A DNA stretch of 64,000 bases from Tachypleus tridentatus (lineage: Eukaryota; Arthropoda; Merostomata; Xiphosura; Limulidae): contig NW_027467782.1 of NCBI RefSeq assembly GCF_004210375.1, positions 26,453,276 to 26,517,275 on the forward strand, read 5' to 3'. The notes under the pieces are model-generated. The model saw only the letters and a program-made list of their open reading frames with translations, did no database searches and had not been told where the DNA came from. The position numbers were made by a program, and so were the translations under genes. This document shows, one piece after another, positions 1-10,851 of this stretch (position 1 is the stretch's first letter; the number at the start of each line of letters is the position of its first letter).

Positions 1-59
1 TTTGTAAATCCTTTTTGCTTGTTAGTATAATAACAATAGGTAAACTGAAAAGCATCAAC

Positions 60-178
60 TCAGATTGTGATGTTTACAATATAATGTGTACATAAATACT
101 CCAGAGCTGATGAAGTGCTGTTGCCCAAAACATGGTATTCATGTTTTATCAATAAAGTTATTTTAAATTGTTGACTCT
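60..178 (+). other. Penelope-like terminal motif, ribozyme-like core
   Basis: The stretch holds CTGATGA, then a short spacer, then AAAAC, followed by an 8-bp perfect hairpin (AAAACATG, 5-base loop, CATGTTTT) and AATAAA. This order recalls the degenerate hammerhead-like motif known from terminal repeats of Penelope-like elements. The GAA of the core is replaced, so activity is doubtful. The same sequence occurs in the right copy at about 19310-19428. Confidence 0.35.
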
Positions 179-229
179 TTCAACATTACTTTATAATCTA
201 TTTTGCATTTATTATTTTCTCACCTATAC

Positions 230-1480
230 AATTATTTTATTATTAGAACTAATTGTTCCTTTATCATGTCATTGATGTAAATCAAAAAATTAGCAAAGGT
301 TCTAAACCTGACTCTCACTTGTGATATTAATAGTGTGACTGAATTGTATTTACAGTAACAATCTTCCATTCAGCTGCTCTTCTATCCAGTTAGGTAATTG
401 TTTTCTGATACCTACAGAGATAATTCTTTTAAATGTTTTATTTAGCACCTTGTCAAATGCTTTCTGAAGGTTAATATACCAAATCTACACTGTTATCCTC
501 ATCTACATAATCAGTAACCCTTTGAAATGACTTTGTAAAGCCTCTATTATCAGACTTTCTTAAATTTTTTTCACAACTGATGCAAGATTAATACACTTAT
601 AATCACTGGGAGAATTATTATCTCTCATGAAAAGAGGAGTGAAATATTAGCTAACTTACAATCCTTTGGTGCCTGCCCACTATTCAAGAACTAACAAAAA
701 TAGTAGCAAGCAGCTTATATATCTAATCCTTAACCTCCTTCAAATTTCTTGGTAAATATCAAGCCCAAGTAGCATTATCGTTCTTTAAACTGCTCAATGT
801 TTTCTAAACAAGCTCAGAATTAATGAAATCATCTTTTTCAACCTGTTCAAGATTAGGAATACCTTTTAAATATTCATTAATTAAAACTGAAGAAAAACAA
901 ATTTAATAACCCAGCCTTCTCATAATCATTAAATATAGGCCGATCTCTATCAGTCCTAAAGGGTTTTACCTTATCTGAAGACTTTGTTATATTTCTTGAA
1001 TATACAATGGTTTTCTTTAATTTTATCTCTTATACCCTTTGTGAACCAACCTGATTTTTTATTTGGAGCTACCCTTTTCTTTCTAAAGGAATATGTTTGT
1101 TTAATTATTTTCTCTGTATTTACCCCACAGACAATCCTATTCACATACTTTGTTAAGGAATCACCCATAACTACAATCTTCTTAGGTTATCATCCACATC
1201 CTTCTCTGTTTCTTTTGTTGACTTTCTCTCTAGTAGTTCCTTGTACATACAATTCAATGAATAAAATATTTTGTTCAATAGAACAGGCTCGTTACAGTTA
1301 CCTCCACTGTATAATACTCTTCCTAACTTTGTGAAAATCATTGTTAGTTGATGTACCCTTTCTTATAAAAGCTTAAGCCCTTGCTGCCATCTCCCACAGT
1401 TTACACATCTCTTTATTTATAATAGTGATAGGCATAAGCCTCTTGTGTCTTTCTATTTTTTTTTAATCTTTTGAAATTCT
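230..1480 (-). mobile_element. LINE fragment (CR1-like), reverse transcriptase part
   Basis: The minus strand reads as the linker and early reverse transcriptase of a non-LTR retrotransposon. Around 1168-971 it gives the basic stretch NKKSGWFTKGI typical of the region between endonuclease and RT. Lower coordinates give pieces such as NSGQAPKDCKLANISPLF, LASVVKKI and QKAFDKV, which are RT blocks of CR1/Jockey-type LINEs. The frame is broken repeatedly and both element ends are missing, so this is a dead 5'- and 3'-truncated copy. The clade is inferred from memory. Confidence 0.75.
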
Positions 1481-1489
1481 TTTTGAAGT

Positions 1490-2898
1490 GGTTAGCCTTA
1501 GCCAGTGGAAAGTTGCTACACAACATTTACCAACCCATTTACAATGTTTTGGAGGTAAAACATCTGAATTATAAAATTCAAGTTATCGTTGTAGTCATCT
1601 TTGAATATCAAAGTTAATGTTAACTGACACTATCATACAACTCACATAAGATTTGCATTAAGAATAAAAGTAGAAAAACTTTAATTTACACACAAAGAGA
1701 AACAGTCCTAAAACATTTTTTTCTGTACTTTCAAAAAAGGTTTACAAAGAAGTATACAAGTGCAAGAACCACAACACACTGCTGAGTATATATTCTTCAA
1801 CATTAAAAAAAAGTTAAACTACAGTGATACAAACTAACAGCTTTCAGAGAAGAAGGAAAAACAGTTTTGGTTACTCTCCCAAAACATTTTTGTGTATACA
1901 TGTATTATGATTGTTTCTCTTGTGTGAACATTTAAATTTTGTAAGCTTGATTAGCTTATAATTAGTATGATTCATTTATTTTTTGTTTTTTATTACTTTA
2001 CCTAAAATAGCATAATTCTATGTATATTATGTAATTTCAATGACCAAGCTTGATTGCCTTGTAAAAGAACTTGTACCTTTAATACATCCCCATGTTATTT
2101 TCTAAAGTTTACCACAGAAAAGATATTTTCATGGTTTACAAAAAAACCAATGGAAAATTTCTTTAAAAATTACTTTAAACATTGGTTTTGTTGTTTATTT
2201 AGCATTGTAGAAAATTTACTTCCAAGTATGGGCTAAATATACTTTTCTTTCTTCTTTGTGGATAAAAGTTAGTCAACTAATCTGAGTATAATGTTTATGA
2301 GTTTTAGACATACACCTTAAATTACTGTCTTGCAAATCATTTTTTACTGTTTGTGTTTATATGTGATGTTCATTACAGTATCAGAACTTTGTTTACATTT
2401 TTTCTTAAGACTTTGATTATTACTTCAGATAAGATAAAAATTTAAACTTTGATTATTACTCCACATAAGATAAAAATTAAAACCTATTAACTGTAAGAAT
2501 AATGCTTTTCATCACCACACATACATAAGTAGAAAATGAACACAGCCATTTTCTTGTACAGTTCAAATCCTTTGCTGTACAAAAATATATTTTATACAAA
2601 TTGAGAGTTAAGTATGGTGAGCAGTTAGTTTTAGTTGATAAGTTCTGTATAACAGAGGACTCCATTTTAAAATACATGTTTGCATACCTATACAACCTTC
2701 ATGCAGTTGTTTACTTGCTTGTCACAAAAAGAAAAAAAATGTTACAGATTAGTTAGAAAACATTAAAATATTTTCTAAACTTTTACAAATGTGTTTTAGG
2801 CTTTGTAGAGTAGATAAGATGCAACCATCCAGTATGTTGCACAAAAATATCTATTTCTCTATAGAGTAAAATTTGTATACATGTCTTTTTTGTTTCAG
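1490..2898. other. Non-coding, AT-rich; nothing recognised
   Basis: No coding pattern is seen on either strand beyond short chance frames. The 3' part leads into a normal splice acceptor (TTTGTTTCAG) at 2889-2898, so it is probably intron of the dynein locus. Confidence 0.5.
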
Positions 2899-3176
2899 GA
2901 AAATCACATGTTTATTACAAAATTGGTTGCAGTTGGACAGCAGATCAAACTTGAACCAACTCACCATGATTTTGAAACATTTATGCTGGATATCTTGGAT
3001 TCTTTGCTTCATTCTGTCAGAATAATTTCTCGAGTTGAAAATCATCTGAATACAGTATGTTTTGGCTCTCAAGTATTATCAAGACACAGATATTAACTGT
3101 TCTCAAAGAACAATTCCAGCATCTTCAGAAATACATGAACAACTTTAATAAGTATCTTGACATTTTAGATGGTGAG
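2899..3176 (+). pseudogene. Dynein heavy chain tail exon, left copy
   Basis: The exon is bounded by a TTTGTTTCAG acceptor and a GAG|GTATGT donor. The first frame reads a tail segment (LVAVGQQIKLEPTHHDF, then SRVENHL). The second part reads in another frame as TVLKEQFQHLQKYMNNF and NKYLDILDGE, resembling the N-terminal tail of inner-arm axonemal dyneins, where such repeats end in a DGEAE/NGEAE-like motif. The frame change lies near 3055-3070, and a 36-base intron there is implausible. The identical change occurs in the right copy, so it is not a random read error. Placement within the family rests on weak tail similarity and on the clear dynein exons downstream. Confidence 0.6.
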
Positions 3177-4004
3177 GTATGTTTTCAAGTTATTAAAGTA
3201 GGAAATTTATTTGCATCATTTGATCAGTGATCATGTTAAAATATAAAGAATTAACAGTTTTTTTCTATTATATTTAATCATTTTATATTTGATTATGATG
3301 GCTAACTATGGGATAATAGAAAAACTGCTTATGTTTGTGCTGCCTAACATGTTGCTTCTAGTGGTGGAGCCAAGTACAAAATTCAGTATGGACCCACAGC
3401 AATATTGTGCACAGGATGTACACTGTCCTTTTGAGACAAATTACAGATTAAAAACAAAAACTCTACATATGACTTATTTAGACATGGGAATAATCATGCA
3501 GTCTCTAACTGAGTAGGCTTGAGTAATGTGCAGAATGGTTACAGTCATGCCAAAGCCATCCCATGCTTATGATATTCAAATATCTGATATATCTACTCAG
3601 CACACGGTGAGAAGACACAGTAGTCCTTGGAAAGTAACATACAGTGATTAGATCCAAATGCAAGCCCACCAATATCACTCCTAGGAGGGCGCTAAGAGTA
3701 CTTTCAGAGTTAAATAGATATCAGTAAAATAGTAGGTAAAATACATAGTGGCCAAGGGGGATAACATAGAGAACTAAGTTTATGTGCTGATCCATCAAGA
3801 CTTTCTGTAGAGGCCCTGAAGGTGCATGTCAAGTGTAGGTGAGAAGTGTATATGCACAAACAACATTTCTGCTTGATATATATATGTATGATAGATGTAG
3901 TAAACATTTAAGAGCATTTGTAAAATGGATAAGTTATTCTAAATATATTTATAATTACAAAAACAAACCTCAGCAAAACTGACTGAATTCTAACTTTTTA
4001 GCAG
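3177..4004. other. Probable intron, nothing recognised
   Basis: This follows the donor of the dynein tail exon. Short open frames on both strands show no family resemblance. Confidence 0.45.
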
Positions 4005-4125
4005 TTCCCAAACCCAGTGGGTCAGCAGTAACTTTATGGATTTAAATCTCTAAATTCATGAGTTCAATTCACTACAGTGGACAGAAAACACAGTCCAATG
4101 TGTAGGATTTTACTAAAACAACAAT
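4005..4125 (+). repeat. Degraded tRNA-derived SINE remnant
   Basis: The spacing of a run ending GAGTTCAATTC (a B-box remnant), CAGTGGACAG and a TAGGATTTTACTAAAAC tail parallels the better preserved SINE directly downstream at 4161. It is duplicated at about 23268-23387. Confidence 0.5.
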
Positions 4126-4160
4126 AAATTTTTTACTACATTTCTTCATTAAAGCTTTTC

Positions 4161-4283
4161 TCCCCGCTAGTACAGCGGTATGTCTCAGATTTACAAAGCT
4201 AAAATCAGGGGTTCGATTCCTCTCAGTGGGCTCATCAGATAGCCCAATGTGACTTTGCTGTATAAAACACACACACACAAACT
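4161..4283 (+). repeat. tRNA-derived SINE, short family
   Basis: The head CCCCGCTAGTACAGCGGTA and the B-box-like GGTTCGATTCC give a tRNA-like 5' part. The tail unit CTCATCAGATAGCCCAATGTG and a CA-rich end follow. Related remnants occur at 10178, 14195, 25305 and 57921, so it is a dispersed family. This is not a tRNA gene, because no acceptor stem pairing or 3' tRNA end is present. Confidence 0.7.
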
Positions 4284-4289
4284 TTTTTA

Positions 4290-5104
4290 TGTATTCTCTT
4301 CAGAGGCCATTATTATCAGATATTTTTTTGCTATAATGTGTTTTCTAGTTTAAGAATTTACTGAAGGCCTTTGTAAATAGAACATTGTGGAGACTTCAGG
4401 ACCAATTAAATAATACTAAACATTTGCTAGATGTAAAGAAATGTATGTTAATGAACCTCACAAGACAAATTAACAAGAATAATTAAATATTGTGTAAATG
4501 ACAGCAATATAGCAGGTTAATGTAAAACAATATGAAGTTCTGCATTGGACTATGTTAGAAGACTATATTCTGAGAGTAAAAATTTTAAATACTTTTGTTA
4601 CTTGATTTATTAAGTGGAATATTTAGTGTCTGATATTTGTGTCTGTGTTACTTAAGTGTTTTAAAACCAAAAAAATCATAATGTCATTTTGTTCATTAAC
4701 ACTACAATGTGATTGTGTTAGTAAATGCTCTGTGTCTTTAGAGAGTTTATTATGTAACTGTGTTGGTAAACTCTTGGTTACATAGTAATATTTGTATTAT
4801 TTGATAATTGAGTTTAAAGCAGACAGTGTGATTGTATTAATAAACTGTACTTTAGCAATAAATAAGTGTTATTATATTATTAACATATTGTATTATATGT
4901 GTTGCATTGTTTTAATAATAATTATTCCAGTATGATCTCAAACACAGCTATATCACATTTCTTTTGCTCTTTGAGCATTGTTAAAAACTTTTCTCAATCA
5001 GTGCACTAGTCTATATACCCTATCAATTTTGCACCATTTCTGAACATGTACATATCATGCGACTACTTTCCACCAACAGTATTATGCTCCCTATATTGAA
5101 GCAG
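4290..5104. other. Non-coding; one exon-like frame, unproven
   Basis: A TTTTCTAG acceptor at 4341-4348 precedes an open frame (FKNLLKAFVNRTLW) to about 4485, but there is no donor and no family match. The rest is AT-rich with nothing recognised. Confidence 0.4.
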
Positions 5105-5235
5105 CTTAGCTCTTTCTGCCATTCTCACTCAATCCTCACTTTTAAGAATTGGCAGATTCTGAAAGAAATACACAAGAAAAATGTTAACTTCTGATGTGGT
5201 CTTACCTCCTTTCACACCTTCTCTATTGGTACAGC
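5105..5235. mobile_element. DIRS-like terminal repeat, left copy, cut by gap
   Basis: The stretch from CTCAATCCTCACTT to GGTCTTACCTCCTTTCA is the duplicate of the left end of the DIRS-like fossil at 24370-29000. The reverse complement is found at that element's right end. The rest of the element is not present on this side because the sequence ends in the gap at 5620. Confidence 0.6.
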
Positions 5236-5619
5236 ATTATTTAGTTATGTTTTTTTTGCATGCTACTGAAATATAAGAGATCTCATGAATTGCAAACATT
5301 GTGTCAACTATGCATTTCCTGTTACAGTCGAAAATGTTACTGTTAAACAGCTTCTCAGGAATCAGGTTAGACTTCATCTGCAAAGAAAGTTTGTCTTAAT
5401 TTGCAGGAAGCTACGTTTGTATGTTCAACAGTTATTTCTTCTTATTTTTCATGTGGCATTGTTTCTGAGAAAAATACAATTAATGAGAAAATAATTTGGA
5501 CTCTTTTTCTCTAGTAGCTTATTTTAATCTGTTACACTGTACACTTCTTAAAGAGTTTTCACCTTCCACCCATTCCTGTACTGCAATGTCATTCACTTTG
5601 GTGGTGAATTGTTCTTCCT

Positions 5620-6119
5620 NNNNNNNNNNNNNNNNNNNNNNNNNNNNNNNNNNNNNNNNNNNNNNNNNNNNNNNNNNNNNNNNNNNNNNNNNNNNNNNNN
5701 NNNNNNNNNNNNNNNNNNNNNNNNNNNNNNNNNNNNNNNNNNNNNNNNNNNNNNNNNNNNNNNNNNNNNNNNNNNNNNNNNNNNNNNNNNNNNNNNNNNN
5801 NNNNNNNNNNNNNNNNNNNNNNNNNNNNNNNNNNNNNNNNNNNNNNNNNNNNNNNNNNNNNNNNNNNNNNNNNNNNNNNNNNNNNNNNNNNNNNNNNNNN
5901 NNNNNNNNNNNNNNNNNNNNNNNNNNNNNNNNNNNNNNNNNNNNNNNNNNNNNNNNNNNNNNNNNNNNNNNNNNNNNNNNNNNNNNNNNNNNNNNNNNNN
6001 NNNNNNNNNNNNNNNNNNNNNNNNNNNNNNNNNNNNNNNNNNNNNNNNNNNNNNNNNNNNNNNNNNNNNNNNNNNNNNNNNNNNNNNNNNNNNNNNNNNN
6101 NNNNNNNNNNNNNNNNNNN
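5620..6119. other. Assembly gap of 500 N
   Basis: There are exactly 500 N, a conventional scaffold gap of unknown true length. Frames crossing it are meaningless. Confidence 0.99.
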
Positions 6120-6848
6120 TTAAATGCTAGCAAATATATATGTATATTTTATATGTTAACGCTGATTATCAAATCTAAGTTTTGAGATGCAGGGTAAGAG
6201 TGGTCGCTCTTATAAATTTGTGAGTTATTTAATCTTGATATTAAAATTCGAAGTCATTTGGGTTAAATAACAACTAGATGTAGTCTGATTTGTAAATGAA
6301 AGAAAGATGATCACAATTTAAACTTAAAATTTAAAATGTGTAGATTTTACAACAAGGTTTAATTTTTAAATAGGCTTAACATTGTAACGGTACTTTCGGC
6401 TTCGTTAAAGATAAGCTTGTGATAAATCGTAGAACAGGATAAATATATTTTTTTATTAAGTAAATATAATCTAAAATATAGTTTACTAAAACTGTTTTTC
6501 TCTTCGTGTTTTATTATTACAGCAAAAATTAGTGAACTCGATTAACTGTAACGAGCCTATTCTAAAAGTTTTAATATCTTTTGGTGTTTTAAGAATTAAC
6601 TTTATTACTTCAAGTGAGATCGCTAGTTTTGATCCAGCTTATAAAAATAAGTAGATTATAAATCAGACTAAAAATATGTTGTTATTAACCTCACGTATGT
6701 TGTCAGTTATACTAATTTATAAAGTTCTATATAGCTAAACTTCATTACGTTATTGTGAAGAAGGAGTAATGATAAAAAAAATAATGTAATTGATTCTTAA
6801 ATGTTAAGCTCAATAGTAGCTGTTAGCAAAAGATTATGGTAATTAGTA
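6120..6848. other. Unique AT-rich sequence, nothing recognised
   Basis: The sequence right of the gap does not continue as 24892 onward does, so the two sides of the gap are not simply colinear with the right copy. No coding or repeat signal is seen. Confidence 0.5.
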
Positions 6849-7094
6849 TTGATAACTGTAAGGCTGCAAGTATCAATACAACGGTTAAGACTTGGAGACA
6901 AGCGTTCAAAGTTTGTCAGATGTGACGAGCACAATGACGGGATTTCATTTGGGAGCTTTGGACTGGCAGGTATTTTGAAGGAAGCTAGTAATGAAGATGT
7001 GCAATTTGTGTGTAGAATTTGTAATTGGAGAGTATCCTCATTAAAGAAGAGGCAGGTAAAGTGTGGACTGTGTAGAATGACAGTAAGATTTTAG
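6849..7094 (+). CDS. Small ORF with paired CxxC motifs, unrecognised
   Basis: The 81-residue frame contains FVCRICNWRV followed by KCGLCRMTV, so two CxxC pairs about 20 residues apart that could bind zinc like a zinc-ribbon, PHD or RING half-site. No partner cysteines or histidines follow before the stop. The next frame gives EELKHLHGKDI, which may be a frameshifted continuation. It lies just upstream of Penelope-like fragments and is most likely a remnant of a repeat-borne ORF. No function can be assigned. Confidence 0.3.
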   Translation: MITVRLQVSIQRLRLGDKRSKFVRCDEHNDGISFGSFGLAGILKEASNEDVQFVCRICNWRVSSLKKRQVKCGLCRMTVRF

Positions 7095-7139
7095 GAGGAG
7101 CTTAAACATTTACATGGAAAAGATATATCAGTTAACATT

Positions 7140-7540
7140 GACATTCAGGATGGCAGAAAGAACACTATTTGACTTAAAACTTAGGAAATTGATAATAATA
7201 ATTCTGTTCTGTTGAACAATAAATTCCAGGGTTTTACTTCTGCAGTTGAGGAACTGTTGGATGGAAGGAAAGCCAAAGATTGAATTACAGTGTTCGAAAA
7301 CGTGTGAAGGTGACTATTTGTGTTCTTTGAATGTGGTTTCCATTTTTCTACTTGTTTCTCCAATATAGAAGTTGTGGCAGTTATCACATTGTATTTTATA
7401 AATAATATTGGTGTGGTGTTTGTCATTGTAGTTTTTTACATAATATAGAACTTAGATTTGTGCTTGGTTTTTGAATAAATTTGGTATTAACTGGAATGTC
7501 ATATTTTGCGACTAGTTTTTACCAAAAAACTATTTTCTAG
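7140..7540 (-). mobile_element. Penelope-like element, GIY-YIG endonuclease end
   Basis: The minus strand reads IYKIQCDNCHNFYIGETSRKM, then FKEHK, VFEHCNS and FLNCRSKTLEF. This is the order of the GIY-YIG endonuclease that sits C-terminal to the reverse transcriptase in Penelope-like elements. The N-terminal side (7440-7530) gives the RT-endonuclease linker, including PVNTKFIQK. Only the last part of the element is present and it is broken. It lies back to back with the plus-strand copy that begins at about 7560. Confidence 0.75.
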
Positions 7541-7559
7541 GTTGGTTCTAAGGTCCAAC

Positions 7560-9190
7560 ATTAGAAATTAAAACATGTTTAGAAGACCTAGCCAGAAAAC
7601 TTGTGATACTTTCCACAGAAAACAACCAACAGAAAGACAACTCTGACAATTTTATTGACTTTCAACAGCCAAACTTCCCCAAAAAATTAAAAATTTATAT
7701 TTTCCAGAAACACCTAAAAACAACATTTTAAAAGATTTTTTCAAATAATTTTCTCGCAAAATCATCAACATAATTTCACAACAGAAAGCTAAAAACAATC
7801 TTACAAAAAGAGACATTAATTCCATTAAAAAACCTAAAACACGACAAAAACATAAAAATTTTAAAAGCAGAGAAAGGAAATGTTATAGTCATAATGAACA
7901 TGAATAAATACATTCAAAAAATAAAGAACAACCTATCAGACACAAACAAATTAAAACCAATACACACAAATCCAACAAAGACACATGAAATGCAACTGAA
8001 CAAAATACTACTAAAAATGAAAAAGCCAACACAGTTTCAAAAACTTTATTCCTACCTATGCAAGACCGACTCATGCACACCACAAATATTTGGCATCCCC
8101 AAACCTCTTAAACCAGATCATCCATTATGACCAATAACATCCACATATGAATTGTTTAATTAAAATCTTGGTAAATACAAAGCATGGGCATTCTCCAAAT
8201 ATGTAACATCAGCCAACTCATTCATCAAAGACTTTAATTTCAAGTCTAATCTTAACTTAATCATAAAGCCTTAATGGCCAGTTTCAATGTTATTTCCTCT
8301 TTACAGAAGTCCCAACTGCTGAAGCCTGTATGATAGTCTTAGAACTCTGTATTTGAGACCCTAACTCATCAATAGACATTCCCAACAACCCTCATAGAAT
8401 TCACCACAATGAAGACAAACTTCATGTTCAACAACCACAACTATATACAAACAAATCGCCTAAGCATGGGCAACTCAGTATCACCAGTTCTAGCCAATAT
8501 TTGTGTGACGCAAGTTGAAACACAAACAATGAACACAGCATTACATCCGCCACTAAACTGGTACAGATATGTTGATGACACAATTGTGAGATTCACATCC
8601 ACACAACACACAATTTTTTTCAATCACATTAACTCTATATATCCCAACATTAACTTCACATGTGAATAGAAAGAAAGCAATCAAATATCATATTTAACCT
8701 CAAAATTACAAGAACTGACACGCAATTTAAAACAGAAATCCACTGAAAAATCACCCATACTGGACTATACATTCTTGAACTCAGCACATGAAACAAAACA
8801 AAACTCAACACACTAAGAAACAAAATATGCTCACCAGATAAAATTAATAATGAATTAGACAAAATAAAACAATACTTCATCAACAAGTTTCCTCCACAAA
8901 CCGTAGTTAAATATTATACACACACACCTAAACATAAAGCAAAATCAACCAACAAAAGTAAATGTACCTCACAAATCAAAAAATCATGAAACCATATACT
9001 GTTGCATATCATATATTCCCGATATTAGCAGAAATATAACAAACATTTGGCAGAAACTAGTAACAAAATATGACATTTCAGTTAATACCAAATTTATTCA
9101 AAAACGAGGCCAAATGTTTATTAGATCTAATGTCAGTCTTGATGTCTCATTTATAGGTTGGAAATTCTTTAAAAAAAAAACGAAGCTGTT
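7560..9190 (+). mobile_element. Penelope-like element, N-terminal and RT part
   Basis: Successive frames read LSTENNQQKDN, KAEKGNVIVIMNMNKYI (the KADKGN motif of Penelope RTs), IFGIPKPLKPDHPL, then SMGNSVSPVLANI and WYRYVDDTIV, which holds the YVDD catalytic box of RT. After the RT come the linker and KYDISVNTKFIQK, where the sequence diverges before any endonuclease. This is a broken copy with several breaks and no complete frame. The linker at about 9080-9110 matches the minus-strand fragment at 7440-7530, so both belong to one family. Confidence 0.8.
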
Positions 9191-10177
9191 TTAGATCAAA
9201 CTATTCAAACTGAAATGTCTGTAAAACTGTTAAATATTGTTTATTGTATGAATATTAGATACGTCTCATTACAATTAAATTGATAGGTAAGAATAAAAGA
9301 AAATTATGTAAAAAATTAAAATATAATGAAAGACGAAGTAAAATATGGTATGATAAACTTTTTACGAGCGCTAACAAATATTCACTAAAAAGGAATCATT
9401 TATAGAGATATTTAATCAAGTAATTTATTGTACGATAAAGAATGAAAACATTAATTTTTGAAACTGTACACAACTAAGACATGATGGACACGTGTGATAG
9501 ATAATTTATTCCAAAACATATTCTCTTTCTCAGTGATAAGTCTGTAAAAATTGAATATAATATGTTTTAAACTTCATAGTTTATTTTAACTGATCTCATG
9601 ATATTTAACATATTAAAATAAATCTAGTTTTTAATAAGTACTGATGTTTTCTTCATGAGATATCTTTATTACTTAATTGCTAACCGTGTAATTTGTACAT
9701 GTTTTTACATTTTTACCTCTCGATTTAAGTCCACATTAATTGTTCATATTTAAAGTTCAAAGTATATTTTGTGGAACTTGTGTTCTCCAGTGATGTTTTT
9801 TTATTTAGAGTGATGTGATAAACTGTGTAACTAAGTAGTACTACATTTTTACCCTTAGATATACTTTAATTTTCTGTGACATCTCTGAAAAACCTCTTGA
9901 TAATTTTGGTCCATCTAAAAGGAATTCATCTGTGTTTACCGAGAAAGCATCCTCACACCATGACTTAAATATCGTCTACAATAAATGAGCCAAGATGAGT
10001 AAAGTTTAAAGGCAACCATATTAGTGACTATATCAGTAATAACACATGAAAAGACTTGTGGCTCTATTAGGAAGTCCCAAGTTTGTAACATCTATTTAAG
10101 TAGATACGTTAGCACAGTCTAGGTTAGATTAAAATACTTAAAAACTCTGACATACTTGGAAATTCTTGGAAACTCAG
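9191..10177. other. AT-rich, nothing recognised
   Basis: No open frame or repeat structure could be recognised on either strand. Confidence 0.5.
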
Positions 10178-10275
10178 GGTGGTACAGCACTTTACTACAG
10201 AATTACAACGATAAAATCAGGGTTTTCATTGTCCTCAGTGAATATGTTAGATAGCTCGATATGGCTTTATTACAA
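10178..10275 (+). repeat. Short-family SINE remnant
   Basis: GTGGTACAGCA, AAAATCAGGGTTTTCATTG and TAGATAGCTCGATATGGCTTTAT align in order with the SINE at 4161-4283. Its CA-rich tail runs straight into the 42-bp tandem array. Confidence 0.6.
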
Positions 10276-10550
10276 AATAACACAAACACACAATATAATT
10301 TAATGTTGTAAAAACACACACACAATATAATTTCATGTTGTAAAAACACACACACAATATAATTTAATGTTATATAATGTTATAATAACACACACACAAT
10401 ATAATTTCATGTTGTTTAATGTTATAATAACACACACACAATATAATTTCATGTTGTTTAATGTTATAATAACACACACACAATATAATTTAATGTTATA
10501 TAATGTTATAATAACACACACAATATAATTTCATGTTGTATAATGTTATA
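10270..10550. repeat. 42-bp tandem repeat grown from a CA-rich SINE tail
   Basis: Units of ACACACACACAATATAATTT plus CATGTTGTTTAATGTTATAAT recur with a 42-base period, in five to six copies with some shortened ones at the left. The period was measured from consecutive AACACAC starts near 10388 and 10430. It creates a spurious repetitive frame on the minus strand. Confidence 0.85.
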
Positions 10551-10851
10551 CTTGCAAAAATATTTACTCCTCGACATATTTTTTCAACAAGTTATTCAAC
10601 AACATTTTTATTTAGATATTTTGTGTTTGATATAAAATTATTATACCTGATTTTATTTATAAATTAATTTTAAATATCAAGTACATTATCAGTTGCCATG
10701 TGTTATATTCAGTTTTATTTTTCTAGTTATATTTATAACTGATGGTTTATGTGTATGTATACATAGGAAGTTATATCACATCACTGTACATACCCTAAAA
10801 TATCAGTTTTCATACTATTTTCAATAAGAATTTGTATTGTTCATTGCAACC
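10551..10851. other. AT-rich spacer, nothing recognised
   Basis: The sequence lies between the 42-bp array and the DIRS-like terminus and has no visible structure. Confidence 0.4.

Larger units (their letters stand above)
1..5619. repeat. Left copy of a large near-identical direct duplication
   Basis: This stretch matches 19251-24891 almost base for base. The differences I saw are mostly one- or two-base length changes in homopolymers (for example the T run near 570 and the C run near 4160), one insertion of about a dozen bases near 690/19945, and a few substitutions. The left copy starts at or before the window edge and stops exactly at the N gap. It carries a LINE fragment, one dynein exon, two SINE remnants and the left terminus of a DIRS-like element. 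The homopolymer-type differences next to a gap suggest an uncollapsed allele; a true recent duplication cannot be excluded. Confidence 0.95.

Noticed and set aside
4349-4485. Exon-like frame after TTTTCTAG (also at about 23620)
   Set aside because: No splice donor, no resemblance to the dynein blocks expected at this point, and it ends in a stop.
5496-6185. Long open frames of 173-229 residues across the N run
   Set aside because: They consist almost entirely of unknown bases and carry no information.
10333-10521. Minus-strand repetitive frame (CVCVIITL repeats)
   Set aside because: Entirely produced by the 42-bp tandem repeat.
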